Part shown: positions 1-9,793 of the stretch, piece by piece
Position numbering within the stretch: the first letter of the stretch is position 1
How the letters are laid out: every line of letters begins with the position of its first letter
DNA from: a virus
DNA: 27,180 bases
Direction: 5' to 3' (one strand)
IMG/VR virus record: IMGVR_UViG_3300017779_000118
Location: 1-27,180 of that record
Program-made: the position numbers and the translations under genes
Notes under the pieces: model-generated
The model's database searches: none
Told to the model about the DNA's origin: nothing
Seen by the model: the letters and a program-made list of their open reading frames with translations, nothing else

Positions 1-1363
1 AGAGAGAGGGGATACCTACTCTTGAAGTAGAGCCATCTATTCTCATTACTTCAGTTGTAGCACCACCATCGTTTGCTTTGAAAATAATATCTTTATCTTG
101 AGTTACATTTTCTATAATAGCATGGTCAGAAGATGTGGATAGTTGAAGGTCGGTTCCTATTACTACTTCTCCCGAATCTTTTATCCTCATTCTTTCTGCT
201 AATGTTCCAGCATTAGCAGTAGATAATACTAAACTGCCATCATCAACCCCTGTTGCTTCATTAATAGCCGCAATTCTCGCACCAACATAAGTAGCCGGAC
301 TACCGGAATTAGAATCATAATTTTCTAAATCAATTCTTGCATAATCCGTACCCGTAGCGTTTCTTGCACCTTCGATACTTAATGTTCTTGTTTGTCCTGA
401 ATCAGAACTTCTTGAAATTGCCGTATCTCCACTAACTTCTAATTTTGCTGTGGGTGCTGTTGCCCCAATACCCACTCTTGAAGATGAACCATCTATTCTC
501 ATTACTTCGGTAACAACACCACCATCGTTTGCTTTGAAAATAATATCTTTATTACTGGTTACATTCTCTATAATAGCATCATCAGAAGAAGTAGACATTT
601 TCAAATCAGTACCTACTTCTAAAATATCCTTTGCTTGAGTTTTTCCATCCCCCGTAACTACAAATTTATTAACTCCGCTATCGTCTTTAATTACTACTGC
701 GGTAGCATCAGTATCAGTACCTAATTGTAAAATTATTTGGTCATTAGTATCTTGGTTATCTATTGTAAAATCGCCCACTGTATTAGTAATAGTAGTTCCT
801 GTTGCCGCACCGGTTATACTAGCAGTAGGAGTATAAATCTTATTTGGGTCAGAACCAACACCATAAGCAATACTCAAACTATTAGATTCTTTATTTGTAG
901 TAAAGTATTGAATTAATCTAGAACCGGCGGAAGTCACACTAGAGTATTCTATCATTGCAACAATAGTATCTCCAAGTTTGAATTCCGGAACTCTTTCGTT
1001 AGCGGTTGGTGGCCTTAGATATAATTCATTTACAGTTTCTCCACTTTCTCTTCCATCGGCCACTACTAGCAAATGATAGCCTTTAGCATAAGTAGTGGTT
1101 AATGCACTATCAGCAAAAGTCTTAGTTCCGACAGCATGATATTCCCCATTCCTTAGTATTTTTCCAGCCGCTACAACTAGATTACTGCCCGTTTGATTTA
1201 TGTCAAAATCCGTACCAGTTTTTACTACTACATTACCTGCCGCCATCTGATTCAGTGCCTTGATTAGTCCCGAATGTGGGAAGTCTACTGTATCTACAGG
1301 CTGAGTTAAACTTGTACCTGTGGCATTTTGTGTTATGTAGTGCGGGTTTGTTGTATTAACCAT
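1..1363 (-). CDS. Tail fibre protein (N-terminal part, truncated by window edge)
   Basis: Open from ATG 1363 to the left edge, at least 454 codons, with GAGGTG and eight bases before the ATG. It begins MVNTTNPHYITQNATGTSLT. The N-terminal part (SGLIKALNQMAAGNVVVKTG, GSNLVVAAGKILRNGEYHAV) looks like a fibre anchoring and shoulder domain. It is followed by fibre-type text, including VGIGATAPTAKLEVSG, which is a classic fibre repeat preceding a C-terminal chaperone or receptor domain in many phages. Two near copies of a 49-residue unit (GTDL...MRIDGSxSRVGI) are present. The C-terminal region lies beyond the window; a self-cleaving intramolecular chaperone there would be usual. Confidence 0.78.
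   Translation of the reverse strand, partial: MVNTTNPHYITQNATGTSLTQPVDTVDFPHSGLIKALNQMAAGNVVVKTGTDFDINQTGSNLVVAAGKILRNGEYHAVGTKTFADSALTTTYAKGYHLLVVADGRESGETVNELYLRPPTANERVPEFKLGDTIVAMIEYSSVTSAGSRLIQYFTTNKESNSLSIAYGVGSDPNKIYTPTASITGAATGTTITNTVGDFTIDNQDTNDQIILQLGTDTDATAVVIKDDSGVNKFVVTGDGKTQAKDILEVGTDLKMSTSSDDAIIENVTSNKDIIFKANDGGVVTEVMRIDGSSSRVGIGATAPTAKLEVSGDTAISRSSDSGQTRTLSIEGARNATGTDYARIDLENYDSNSGSPATYVGARIAAINEATGVDDGSLVLSTANAGTLAERMRIKDSGEVVIGTDLQLSTSSDHAIIENVTQDKDIIFKANDGGATTEVMRIDGSTSRVGIPSL
11..157 (-). repeat. Tail fibre repeat, second copy
   Basis: 147-base coding unit in the same frame as the copy at 467-613, offset 456 bases. By eye about 28 of 147 bases differ, and the protein version (STSSDHAIIENVTQDKDIIF..., ending RVGI) is nearly the same. 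It points to internal duplication within the fibre gene. Confidence 0.75.
467..613 (-). repeat. Tail fibre repeat, first copy
   Basis: First 147-base copy, encoding STSSDDAIIENVTSNKDIIF and the following residues through MRIDGSSSRVGI. Differences from the other copy cluster in a few codons, and the central part (KDIIFKANDGG) is unchanged. This is the pattern expected for repeated shaft modules of fibres. Confidence 0.75.
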
Positions 1364-1364
1364 T

Positions 1365-1706
1365 TTAGTTCACCTCTATTGTTAAGAATAGTTCTAAAGT
1401 TTCGGATGCTGTAAATGGGCCGACTCCATCGAAATTGACTCTCGCTATCATCTCGCTACTTGTCTTAAATATGCCCAACTCTCTTATTACTTTTCCAGTA
1501 ATGTTGCTACCAGCACAAGTAACTTTTATTTCTAAAACATTTAGATTTGATTTTTCCTTTGCTATTGTTACAGTTGCTCCGCTAGGCACATCTAAAGTAG
1601 TTGACCTAGGGCTAGTTGAGTTTCCACCGTAGCCTATTTGTGCGCTAGCGGCTAATGTGCTTTCTATGTAACTAAGTACTTCTGCTTTCATTTCATCGGT
1701 AATCAA
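1365..1706 (-). CDS. Small tail-tip protein (tail-collar-like fold)
   Basis: 113 aa. It opens with a helix (MITDEMKAEVLSYIESTLAASAQIGYGG), followed by strands ending in GKVIRELGIFKTSSEMIARVNFDGVGPFTASETLELFLTIEVN. The core 'G..IRElGiF' resembles the first domain of tail-fibre or collar proteins that set up fibre attachment. It overlaps the giant hub gene's TGA by two bases with a TTG start (TTGA). This is favoured because GGAGG lies seven bases before the TTG, inside the end of the hub gene, while the next ATG (1691) would be too far. It precedes the tail fibre gene by one base, so it may be the adaptor that holds the fibre. Confidence 0.65.
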   Translation of the reverse strand: MITDEMKAEVLSYIESTLAASAQIGYGGNSTSPRSTTLDVPSGATVTIAKEKSNLNVLEIKVTCAGSNITGKVIRELGIFKTSSEMIARVNFDGVGPFTASETLELFLTIEVN

Positions 1707-4700
1707 TATTCTTCCTCCACTAAATTGTCAATCGTTGCACCGCTATTGAATCCCATTGGGGTGGTACTAGTATTTAGGGCTGCCCCGAATCCTAGAGTCA
1801 AGCCGTCTGAGTTTATTCTTCTAACTAAAAGTTTGCTAACTTTAATATCAAGGGAATCTAATATATCAAAGGTTATCGCCCTTTCATCAAATTCTTTAGC
1901 CCTAATATCTGCGTGTATTTTTTTATTATCTGAAAGTAATTCAGCAAATCTATCCTCCAATTGTTTTGTAAATCTGCCTAGTTCTAATTTAAGCATACCA
2001 GTAAAAGTATGTTCTATTTGTAATACAATGTATTCGTCTAGTTCTATGCCTTCCCTAGTTAGTTCTACATTGATTATATCTCCGGCCTGTAATTGACTAA
2101 TGTTATTATGGCCAACTGTAATATTTAGTCTAACATTGTCAGAGGAATGTAGCCTTAGCAATTCCAGTGCCCTTTTATTTACTGCCTCTTGAGAAGTTAA
2201 TTCAGATTCATACACTTCTAGGGTTTTCCTACCTAGTTTGTTTATGCTTCTCAAATCCTTTCTAGAGCCCTTGTGTACTTTACCATAAACAATCACTTCG
2301 TTATAGAAATCAAATACAGATTTAACTTTATTATATTCGTATATTTGGTAGTCTCCATTATCGCTAAGTGTTACCTTGGGGTAGTTTAGTTCACTAGTAT
2401 TATTTACTAATTTAAAAGTAGAATCTGCTATTTCGTATGTTGAGGAAGCAGACGGGTCTTCGATTAAGACCATATCTTTTTTAGATAGAATTAAGTTAAT
2501 TGCAGAAAATAAATCAATCCCCTTATAGTTGGGTGCTAAGAAATATGGGAAGTCACTATCTTCAGAAGTGAATTCTATATCATTTGTTTCTAGCAGGTCG
2601 TTGATTAAATCAGTACCCTCGTAGCAAATGTCTACAACGCTACCAATCATTCCTCTTTTAGCAGCAGCAGATACTTCTCCGTTTACGGTTAGTGTGATAG
2701 GTTCACTAATAGATGCTACCCCCAAAGTTTCTTCCATCTTATCAAAGGATAGGAAATGCCCTATATCGTCTCCATTATCAGTATAGGTCATAGAAGTCTT
2801 GTAAACATTATCTCCATCAGAAACAGCCACCGTTAAGTCACTATTAGGAGTAAGTAAACTTTCCATTTTATCGGGGAATCTCTGCAAGACCCACTGTGAA
2901 TCAGACTGGGCATCCATATCTAATGCGACATACATAGAAAGAGCCGCCTCTTTACCTCCTGTGTTATGGAATCTAGTAAAGGAGCGACCTCCACTTTTAT
3001 TCCTAACCATATAAGAATTGATTTCGCTAGGGTCATAACAATTATCTTCTCCACTAACTTTAGTGTATGCGGATGATAGAGTATTCAACCTAATTTTATT
3101 AGGTGAGTGAGTATAAAAGCACACATGATTAGGCTGCATTATTCTGTAAAAATCGGTAACTATTGCAGTATCTAAAGTTAAGATATGTCTTTCAGTAGAA
3201 TTGGTAGTGTCTATTTCGTGAGAAATTACATACGCTATGACATTAGGAGTTTGTTCGTTTAGTGAAGGAGTGTTTGCTAATAGACTGGAATATGTTTGGA
3301 CAGTAAAATTCTCATCGTAGTACTTCCCTTTTTCTGAAACCAAATAACATCCGGTTAAATCATTCATTAATCTTAGAGATTTTCTATTTATATTAGCGAA
3401 GGCTACTGAATCAGCAGTACCCGAAGTGTCATCTTCATCAAAATAAGTTATACTAGTTATATCAGTATCTAAATCAATGGCATAACTATACACATTTCTA
3501 TTTCCAGCCGCTTTATTAGTATTGGTTGCAGAAGAAGTAAGATATAAACGGGGCTTGAATCCCAACATTACCCCATCTGCATCTTTCGCATATGTTCTAT
3601 TTGCGTGAGAGCCCACTCCGTCTTCGTGCTCGGCAAAGTCGTTTAGTATTCCCATTCCAACTAGGCAAAACGGGGTAGAAGAACTTTGGGAACTTCTAAA
3701 GGCTATAGAACTAATAGCACCGGCAACGGTTCCCTTTGAAACCAAACTGCCTCCACCTTCTTCAACATCAAACCGGTCTAAAAATATAGGTAGAAATGGA
3801 TTATACAAACATTCGTTTCCAGCAGGTGCGCTATTATCGGGCTCGCCCAAACTTCCATGAAACAACTCAAATAGTTTGAAGGGATGGTCACTAATACCTG
3901 ATGCAGACTGGCTAGTGTCTCCTAAAATGCTAGCCGCATCAAAATCAATAGGAAGATATGAATTAAATGTTTTAAATCCATTAATAGTGCCGCCTTGGTC
4001 TAGAACTACAGTGTTCTGCCTACTCCAAGCACAGGTTCCGTCACCATAATGTCCAGACCCAACATCATTTACGATTATAGACTTCATCATATGTGGTTCC
4101 TTTCTAAGTTGGACAAATGTATCTTCCTTTCCATGCCCCCGTATAGTAGAAACCCTACTGGTAGCCGAACCGTCAGCATTTCTCATAGTTCCTAAAGCAT
4201 ACAAAGTGCCAGCAAAATAAGCCGTACCATTTGTTTTTCTAGCCTTATCCATTAGGACTATTTTCCAACTACTGCTGCTTCCTTCTGTAGCGGCTACCTC
4301 CCCAATATATCTTCCATCGGAATCTGCTATTATTTCTCTCTGCCCTGTTAAGGTATTAGGATTTACAGAAGTATCTGTTGCAATATAAGAACCGAAGGTT
4401 AGAGTCTGACTACTCTTACTCCCTCCAGTAGTAGAAGAAGATAGTACGAAATGAGTAGCATCGGTAATGCTAGCAATAGTAGCACCGGTTGGTATTCCAT
4501 CCCCGCTAACTGGCATTCCTGCTTTTATTGATGTATTAGAAGAATGGGTTATGGTAGTTCCATTATTATAAGAACAGCCAGCCACCGTATAATCGTTGTA
4601 ATCTCCCGTAGCGACTTGAGAAGTACTTGCAAACAAAGTACCTAGAGTATCAAAGTCGAAAGCCGAATACTTGAATTGCGGTAAAACTCTGTCTTTAGAA

Positions 4701-7700
4701 ATTATATTTTCGGGGTCTATTTGATTGAAAGCCCAATCGAAAACTACTTCGGTTAATCTCATTAAAGAAAATCTCTTTAATTCTGAAATAGTTTTATCGG
4801 CAGAGATAATAGAACTGGAAGTGTAATTAGAATCGTTTAGTGTTAATGTATTAGTTCTACCGATGGTGCTTTCTTTAATATCCGAAGAAGAAGTTTCTAC
4901 AGGGGCCTCTAGTGAAAAGAAATTATAATTAGAAATTTCTCTAGTCTGACCGCTATACATTAGACTGTCTTTTCTTTCAGAAGAATAAGGGTGAAGGTCA
5001 GAAGTTGCAAAAAGAAACATTCTAGATATCTTATAGTCTAATAAGTCTAAATGGTCTTTGGCAGTAAATACATTCTCATGAGTACCCGCTACATCTGCCA
5101 CTGTATTAGTTACGCTTGGGTCGTGAGTAAACAGAGTTCTTGTTAGGGCAACATTTTCTGCTCTTAAATTAGAATCGAAAAATCTAGAACCATATACGGA
5201 AGTATTTCCTCTAGATTCGGGAAGTAAGTGGGTACTAAAATGCGGAGCAGCATTCTCTCCCGTCTTACCAACTCCGATAATAGGATAGTCTTCGCTCCAA
5301 TTCTCTATGTAGTTTCCTAATCCAAATCTATAGGAACTGGCGTAATATGGAACTTTGCTTACGGTTTCTAAATAATACTCAGAAACATCTTTTATGTCAG
5401 TAGTGCTAGTAGTATTAATTCTATTATAGTTTCCCTTTTCTAAATTTATTATTCTAAAATAAGGAGAACCGTATTTTTCAGAATAATAAAACTCTTCAGC
5501 CATATCGTCGTAATAGAGTGGGTAATTCATAGACAGGGTTTTGTAGGTGCTGTCTTCATTAACATGGGGACTTAGCAAAGATATTATTTTTCCAGTATGT
5601 AAATGTCCAGCATTTAGTAAAGCCAATTCATGAGTTAGTTTTCCTGTCTCTAAGAAAGTACTCTCTGCTAAAATCTGTATGGTGTGAGTGCTAATAGTGG
5701 AAGTTAGTTTCCTATCCAAGTAAACATAAATTGTATCGTGGTCTGTATGAAGAGTCACTGTAATGATTTTACCTAAGAAAACACCGTTGGCATAAACTGG
5801 TTTATTATGTAATTTTCTAGGACTAGCAGTAGTAGAAAGTAGGGCATCACTAGTAGTAGTTCCTCCTCCTGCGTCTTTATCAATTGTAAAATAAGTGTTA
5901 CCGGAAGTACCTGTAGTGCAAGCCCCTAAATCTGTAAAGGTAGTATCTTGTGTATTTGCAAAATTGATATCTACTCTTCCTAAAGTTAGAGGCATATGCG
6001 GAGCAATTTCTATTAGTGTTTTTCCATCTGCTTCTTTAGTACTTAGTATAGAAAAGTCAATTAGCGTATTTATGGTATCGAAGGTTTGGAATGTTTTGCT
6101 CGCTGCGTTATCATCTAGCCTTGCTTGGAATGCAGAATCACTTTTTATTCTTACAGTATCACTAAGATAATATCCCAATGCTCTAGAATCTTGACTTGCA
6201 GATGTCCCTACCAAGGTGGCAGATTCAGCACCAGTGCTAGTTAGGCTTTGTCCACTCTCGAAGATTATCCCCTTATCGGAAGCCGCAGTTAAGTCAGTAC
6301 TAGTATTTTGGAATGAGTTAGTAGAAAGTGCCTTGTTGAAAACATAGTGTTTAGAAGTTGCTTCCGCCCCTACTGCCGCACTCGATGGGCTACTAGTAGG
6401 GTCACTTTCTACTAAAGCATAATTTTCTAAAGTGACTCTTGTACTGCTATCAACGGTAGCGATTTTTCCAACATAAGAAGTGTTAGCATGGTCTACATGA
6501 TAAGCATAAACATGAGTGCCAACATCAGCAGTAGCATCAAAGTAATTATCGGAATCAAACTCTACAATTTTGCTATTGAAGGAACATGTCAAAAATGGAC
6601 TACCGGTAATTAATTTTACATTGTTAAAGGGACTATTACTAGAATAAATAATATCTTTAGAATGAAGAGTATTTTTATTTACAGAAGGTGATAATAATTT
6701 ACTATAACTATTCCTGCCACTTATCTGTAAAATCCTTTGACCGCTTTCTTGATAGGAGTCTATGGTTTCTATCGTGCCATTTAGTTTCTCTATCTCTATT
6801 TCGTAATCTCCATTAAGCCACTGTAGGCCACTATTAGTCCCAGTGCCATATGTTTTAGTTACGAATTTAACGGTCATTAATTTTTTATCTACATCTACAG
6901 ATGTAACATTTAATTTAATATAGCCATAGTCTTTAGAAATAATGTTGATAAAAAGATTATTTATTCTATTGTCTACTAATGGGAAATCTGTAAGTATTGT
7001 ACTGTCCTGTCTATTAAATGCCCTACGGTATAGTTTATCTCCTACGGATATAGTAGGATTAGATGAAACAGAAAATAGCCCTGCTACTCCATCTGTCTTA
7101 TGATATTTATTGGAGCCACTCACTTCTAAAGTCATAGGTTGGCTTGCAGGGGAAGATGCAGTAGCAGCAGTAAAGGTTCCTATAGAATCTATAATAAACA
7201 ATACATCTCCAATTTTTATTTCGTCATTAGCATTTAGGAAACTGTTCAAATCGTGAGTAGTAGTAAAAGTGTAAGTCGGGGAAGATGCCGAAAGAACCTC
7301 CACTTCTAAATCAAACCAATCTTCTAAATTAGCCCTGTGTACTTTATGCCTAACTCTATATGGCATATTTTCCGTAATCTTTTTATTTTGTATTCTGAAT
7401 AAGTCGGCAATCTTAGTTTCTCCATAGCCTCCTCTTTGTCCATACGATTCATATACGATATTATCATAAACGCCAAATACTATATTAGCCCTATCGGGAG
7501 AATTTCTATAATGTAAGTATCTTTTAGGCCCAGTAAATGCCCAAGTGCTAGACAAGTCGTCGCTGTCTCTTCTTGCGTTAGGGAATACATCGTCATAGTC
7601 AGCCCAATCAGCACTATTCAAACTTAGTCCTTCATTAGAAGTATTAGTATGAGGGTCATCTAAAGTCACTAAATTATCTACTACTTGCGCCTTTAAATTA

Positions 7701-8626
7701 TATTTGCTATAATCTACAATATCTTCTGCGTAGGAAGTAATAGTTGTAAAAGTATGAGTTAATCCAGAATATAAATTAATTGCACCATTAGTATTAGTAG
7801 TTTGGCAATGGGAATAGTATTTGGTGCTATGATTCAATTGTCCATCTTTATCCATGTACTCATCAAAGAAATAAAATAAAGGTCTAGAACAAAATAGTTC
7901 ATATTGCAAATTCATTTTTATTCCTGCTGAAACTACAAGAGGGTAAGTGTCTTTAGCAGGGCCTCTGAATAACATAAATTTAGTGCCCTTTGTTATTTCT
8001 GTTCCTAGCCTTGGCTCAAATTCAAATGAGTCTCCTGCTGTATCGTCAGAAGTAACTTGAGTTACTCTAGCAAAATGGTGTTTGTTATGGTCGTCAGAAT
8101 GTAATAATATGAAGTAGTGGTAGTTTGTAAAATCGGCATCGCTATAGTTAGAAGTAGCATCAATTAATTTGACTCCTTCATCAGTAGCAGAATCGTAGCA
8201 TTTTATTTTATATCCCTCTGTATTTGCTAGGTTCTGCCTTTCTGTATTAGCAGTGCTAGTACCTACTTCATCAATAGTTAGTGCGGTGTTGCTATCATCG
8301 GGAAATATTGCAGTGTAAAGTCTATCTGTAGAAGATAGGGTTTTTACTATATTTATGTGGGGATTTGTAGGAACTTGGTAGTTAGTAGAAGTAAATTTAA
8401 ATGAACTTGCGTTTCCTGTAGTAGCCTGAGATAAAGTTATTTGGCTACTGCTATCAAAACTCTTCATGAAGGTGTTGTCCGGTATATTAGTTCCAGTAAC
8501 TAGCATACCTGCCTGTAAGTTAGTTGTGGATATGCCTGTAACAGTGGCGGTGGAATTGGCTGTCCCCGACTTAATTAAATTAGTATATTTGCCTTCGTTA
8601 GTCAGTACTACTATTCTATCACTCAT
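1703..8626 (-). CDS. Giant baseplate hub / receptor-binding tail protein
   Basis: 2307 aa, the largest gene. The C-terminal 330 residues resemble a tail hub (gp27/gpD-like). They run from FFDFY-like text FDFYNEVIVYGKVHKGSRKD (about 2105), through SQEAVNKRALELLRLHSS, to LQAGDIINVELTREGIELDEYIVLQIEHTF (about 2178), then a coiled segment and a short end. The rest is mostly beta-strand, Ser/Thr/Asn/Asp-rich and probably made of many extracellular-type domains. A short motif A-G-M-x-V-x-G-x-x-I-P occurs at 39-49 and 1369-1379. No enzymatic site was identified. Hub domains joined to a long adhesin portion suggest that attachment and tip functions are in one chain. GGAGGT lies six bases before the ATG. 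It is likely the main host-contact protein. Confidence 0.75.
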   Translation of the reverse strand: MSDRIVVLTNEGKYTNLIKSGTANSTATVTGISTTNLQAGMLVTGTNIPDNTFMKSFDSSSQITLSQATTGNASSFKFTSTNYQVPTNPHINIVKTLSSTDRLYTAIFPDDSNTALTIDEVGTSTANTERQNLANTEGYKIKCYDSATDEGVKLIDATSNYSDADFTNYHYFILLHSDDHNKHHFARVTQVTSDDTAGDSFEFEPRLGTEITKGTKFMLFRGPAKDTYPLVVSAGIKMNLQYELFCSRPLFYFFDEYMDKDGQLNHSTKYYSHCQTTNTNGAINLYSGLTHTFTTITSYAEDIVDYSKYNLKAQVVDNLVTLDDPHTNTSNEGLSLNSADWADYDDVFPNARRDSDDLSSTWAFTGPKRYLHYRNSPDRANIVFGVYDNIVYESYGQRGGYGETKIADLFRIQNKKITENMPYRVRHKVHRANLEDWFDLEVEVLSASSPTYTFTTTHDLNSFLNANDEIKIGDVLFIIDSIGTFTAATASSPASQPMTLEVSGSNKYHKTDGVAGLFSVSSNPTISVGDKLYRRAFNRQDSTILTDFPLVDNRINNLFINIISKDYGYIKLNVTSVDVDKKLMTVKFVTKTYGTGTNSGLQWLNGDYEIEIEKLNGTIETIDSYQESGQRILQISGRNSYSKLLSPSVNKNTLHSKDIIYSSNSPFNNVKLITGSPFLTCSFNSKIVEFDSDNYFDATADVGTHVYAYHVDHANTSYVGKIATVDSSTRVTLENYALVESDPTSSPSSAAVGAEATSKHYVFNKALSTNSFQNTSTDLTAASDKGIIFESGQSLTSTGAESATLVGTSASQDSRALGYYLSDTVRIKSDSAFQARLDDNAASKTFQTFDTINTLIDFSILSTKEADGKTLIEIAPHMPLTLGRVDINFANTQDTTFTDLGACTTGTSGNTYFTIDKDAGGGTTTSDALLSTTASPRKLHNKPVYANGVFLGKIITVTLHTDHDTIYVYLDRKLTSTISTHTIQILAESTFLETGKLTHELALLNAGHLHTGKIISLLSPHVNEDSTYKTLSMNYPLYYDDMAEEFYYSEKYGSPYFRIINLEKGNYNRINTTSTTDIKDVSEYYLETVSKVPYYASSYRFGLGNYIENWSEDYPIIGVGKTGENAAPHFSTHLLPESRGNTSVYGSRFFDSNLRAENVALTRTLFTHDPSVTNTVADVAGTHENVFTAKDHLDLLDYKISRMFLFATSDLHPYSSERKDSLMYSGQTREISNYNFFSLEAPVETSSSDIKESTIGRTNTLTLNDSNYTSSSIISADKTISELKRFSLMRLTEVVFDWAFNQIDPENIISKDRVLPQFKYSAFDFDTLGTLFASTSQVATGDYNDYTVAGCSYNNGTTITHSSNTSIKAGMPVSGDGIPTGATIASITDATHFVLSSSTTGGSKSSQTLTFGSYIATDTSVNPNTLTGQREIIADSDGRYIGEVAATEGSSSSWKIVLMDKARKTNGTAYFAGTLYALGTMRNADGSATSRVSTIRGHGKEDTFVQLRKEPHMMKSIIVNDVGSGHYGDGTCAWSRQNTVVLDQGGTINGFKTFNSYLPIDFDAASILGDTSQSASGISDHPFKLFELFHGSLGEPDNSAPAGNECLYNPFLPIFLDRFDVEEGGGSLVSKGTVAGAISSIAFRSSQSSSTPFCLVGMGILNDFAEHEDGVGSHANRTYAKDADGVMLGFKPRLYLTSSATNTNKAAGNRNVYSYAIDLDTDITSITYFDEDDTSGTADSVAFANINRKSLRLMNDLTGCYLVSEKGKYYDENFTVQTYSSLLANTPSLNEQTPNVIAYVISHEIDTTNSTERHILTLDTAIVTDFYRIMQPNHVCFYTHSPNKIRLNTLSSAYTKVSGEDNCYDPSEINSYMVRNKSGGRSFTRFHNTGGKEAALSMYVALDMDAQSDSQWVLQRFPDKMESLLTPNSDLTVAVSDGDNVYKTSMTYTDNGDDIGHFLSFDKMEETLGVASISEPITLTVNGEVSAAAKRGMIGSVVDICYEGTDLINDLLETNDIEFTSEDSDFPYFLAPNYKGIDLFSAINLILSKKDMVLIEDPSASSTYEIADSTFKLVNNTSELNYPKVTLSDNGDYQIYEYNKVKSVFDFYNEVIVYGKVHKGSRKDLRSINKLGRKTLEVYESELTSQEAVNKRALELLRLHSSDNVRLNITVGHNNISQLQAGDIINVELTREGIELDEYIVLQIEHTFTGMLKLELGRFTKQLEDRFAELLSDNKKIHADIRAKEFDERAITFDILDSLDIKVSKLLVRRINSDGLTLGFGAALNTSTTPMGFNSGATIDNLVEEEY
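1707..1718 (-). promoter_or_regulatory. Ribosome site selecting a TTG start
   Basis: GGAGGAAGAATA precedes TTG at 1706-1704 on the minus strand. The strong GGAGG core sits seven bases before the TTG but 22 bases before the next ATG, so TTG initiation is supported. The site lies within the last codons of the giant hub gene. Confidence 0.55.
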
Positions 8627-9783
8627 AAGTCAACCTCCTCGAATCTAAAATAAAATAAAGTGTCATCATAATTAGGAAGGAGATTGTTTATTCCCTTGAA
8701 TTCTTTTCTTCTAACCCCCATCATGGACATTTCATGAATCTCCCCCATGAATTGTTTATTGGTAGTTGCTGAATTAGGCCCAGTAGAACCAGTTCCATTT
8801 GCACCCAAGTAAGAATGTTCTCTAGCAAAAGAGAAGGTACTATCTGTAGCATGTATATCTGCTTTAACTTCACTACCATTAAAATAAATAGTTAGCCTTC
8901 TATTTGATTCGTTAAAGGTACAAGCGATATGAGATGTATTTTCTGTATACATCGCCATTTGCTCATCTTTAACATATAGAGGAGTTCCGTCGGAAATAGA
9001 AGTAGAATAAGAACTAGTTAAGGCAACTGCTTGACTTCCGGTTGAACCTGCTACAGTGTTTATAGTTCCTAGGGAAATAATTTCTCCAGCAGGAGCAATA
9101 AATACCTCTTGCTTATTACCGGCAAAAAGATAGTCTGCTTTACTAGTAGTAAAATTAGTCCCGCTATGGCTACTAATGGTAGCAACCTGTCTATATTTCT
9201 GCCTTCCATTAGAATCCACTAGTCGAGTAGGTAGGGCAAGTACGCTACCTAATCTAAACTGCCTACCAAAAGAAACCGGTGTAATCATTTCATCTGTAGT
9301 GTAGGTTTCAGTACTGGCTCCCAATTTTAATCTAACTCTAATCTTATATCTAGCAGGTTCATTTTCATTATGTAGTGTAGAATTAATTAAGGATATTTGG
9401 AAATTAGTATTATAAAACAGCATCATTTCGTGAGTTAGTCTAGCAGTTCTAGAAAGATATTTCTCGTTTTGGTAAAGGTTTTCATTACCGGCGGTATAGA
9501 CAGATTGAGATAGTGCTGGCATTACTTTCATACTATTTACGCTAGTATTCGCAGGGGCACTCAAAGAAGAATAAGTTCCATGACCATTTATTTCATAGGG
9601 AGTAATTATTGTCTCGAATGTAAAAGACCCTTCATGCGCCCATAATCCATATGCTACATCATTGCTAGTATCAGAATCCCCTTCTGTATCTGCTACATTC
9701 AAAGCATAGGGAAGAACTACATGGCCATTACACATAATTGGAAAGACCAAAGAGCGTTGTTTTCCTGCCAATACTTCATACAT
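8623..9783 (-). CDS. Tail protein with LamG/concanavalin-like lectin fold
   Basis: 386 aa. Two parts are seen. The N-terminal part (MYEVLAGKQRSLVFPIMCNGHVVLPYALNVA, then WAHEGSFTFETIITPYEINGHG) opens the lectin-type fold. The C-terminal part has the LamG core pattern: HIACTFNESNRRLTIYFNGSEV (about 283-305), SYLGANGTGS, then FMGEIHEMSMMGVRRK (about 345) and LFYFRFEEVDL at the end. Such folds often bind sugars or act as structural tail modules. A carbohydrate or glycoprotein of the host surface is the likely ligand, by analogy. The ATG at 9783 follows GAGGTGG; a GTG three codons earlier overlaps it. The stop overlaps the next ATG (ATGA). Confidence 0.7.
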   Translation of the reverse strand: MYEVLAGKQRSLVFPIMCNGHVVLPYALNVADTEGDSDTSNDVAYGLWAHEGSFTFETIITPYEINGHGTYSSLSAPANTSVNSMKVMPALSQSVYTAGNENLYQNEKYLSRTARLTHEMMLFYNTNFQISLINSTLHNENEPARYKIRVRLKLGASTETYTTDEMITPVSFGRQFRLGSVLALPTRLVDSNGRQKYRQVATISSHSGTNFTTSKADYLFAGNKQEVFIAPAGEIISLGTINTVAGSTGSQAVALTSSYSTSISDGTPLYVKDEQMAMYTENTSHIACTFNESNRRLTIYFNGSEVKADIHATDSTFSFAREHSYLGANGTGSTGPNSATTNKQFMGEIHEMSMMGVRRKEFKGINNLLPNYDDTLFYFRFEEVDL

Positions 9784-9793
9784 TTTAACCACC

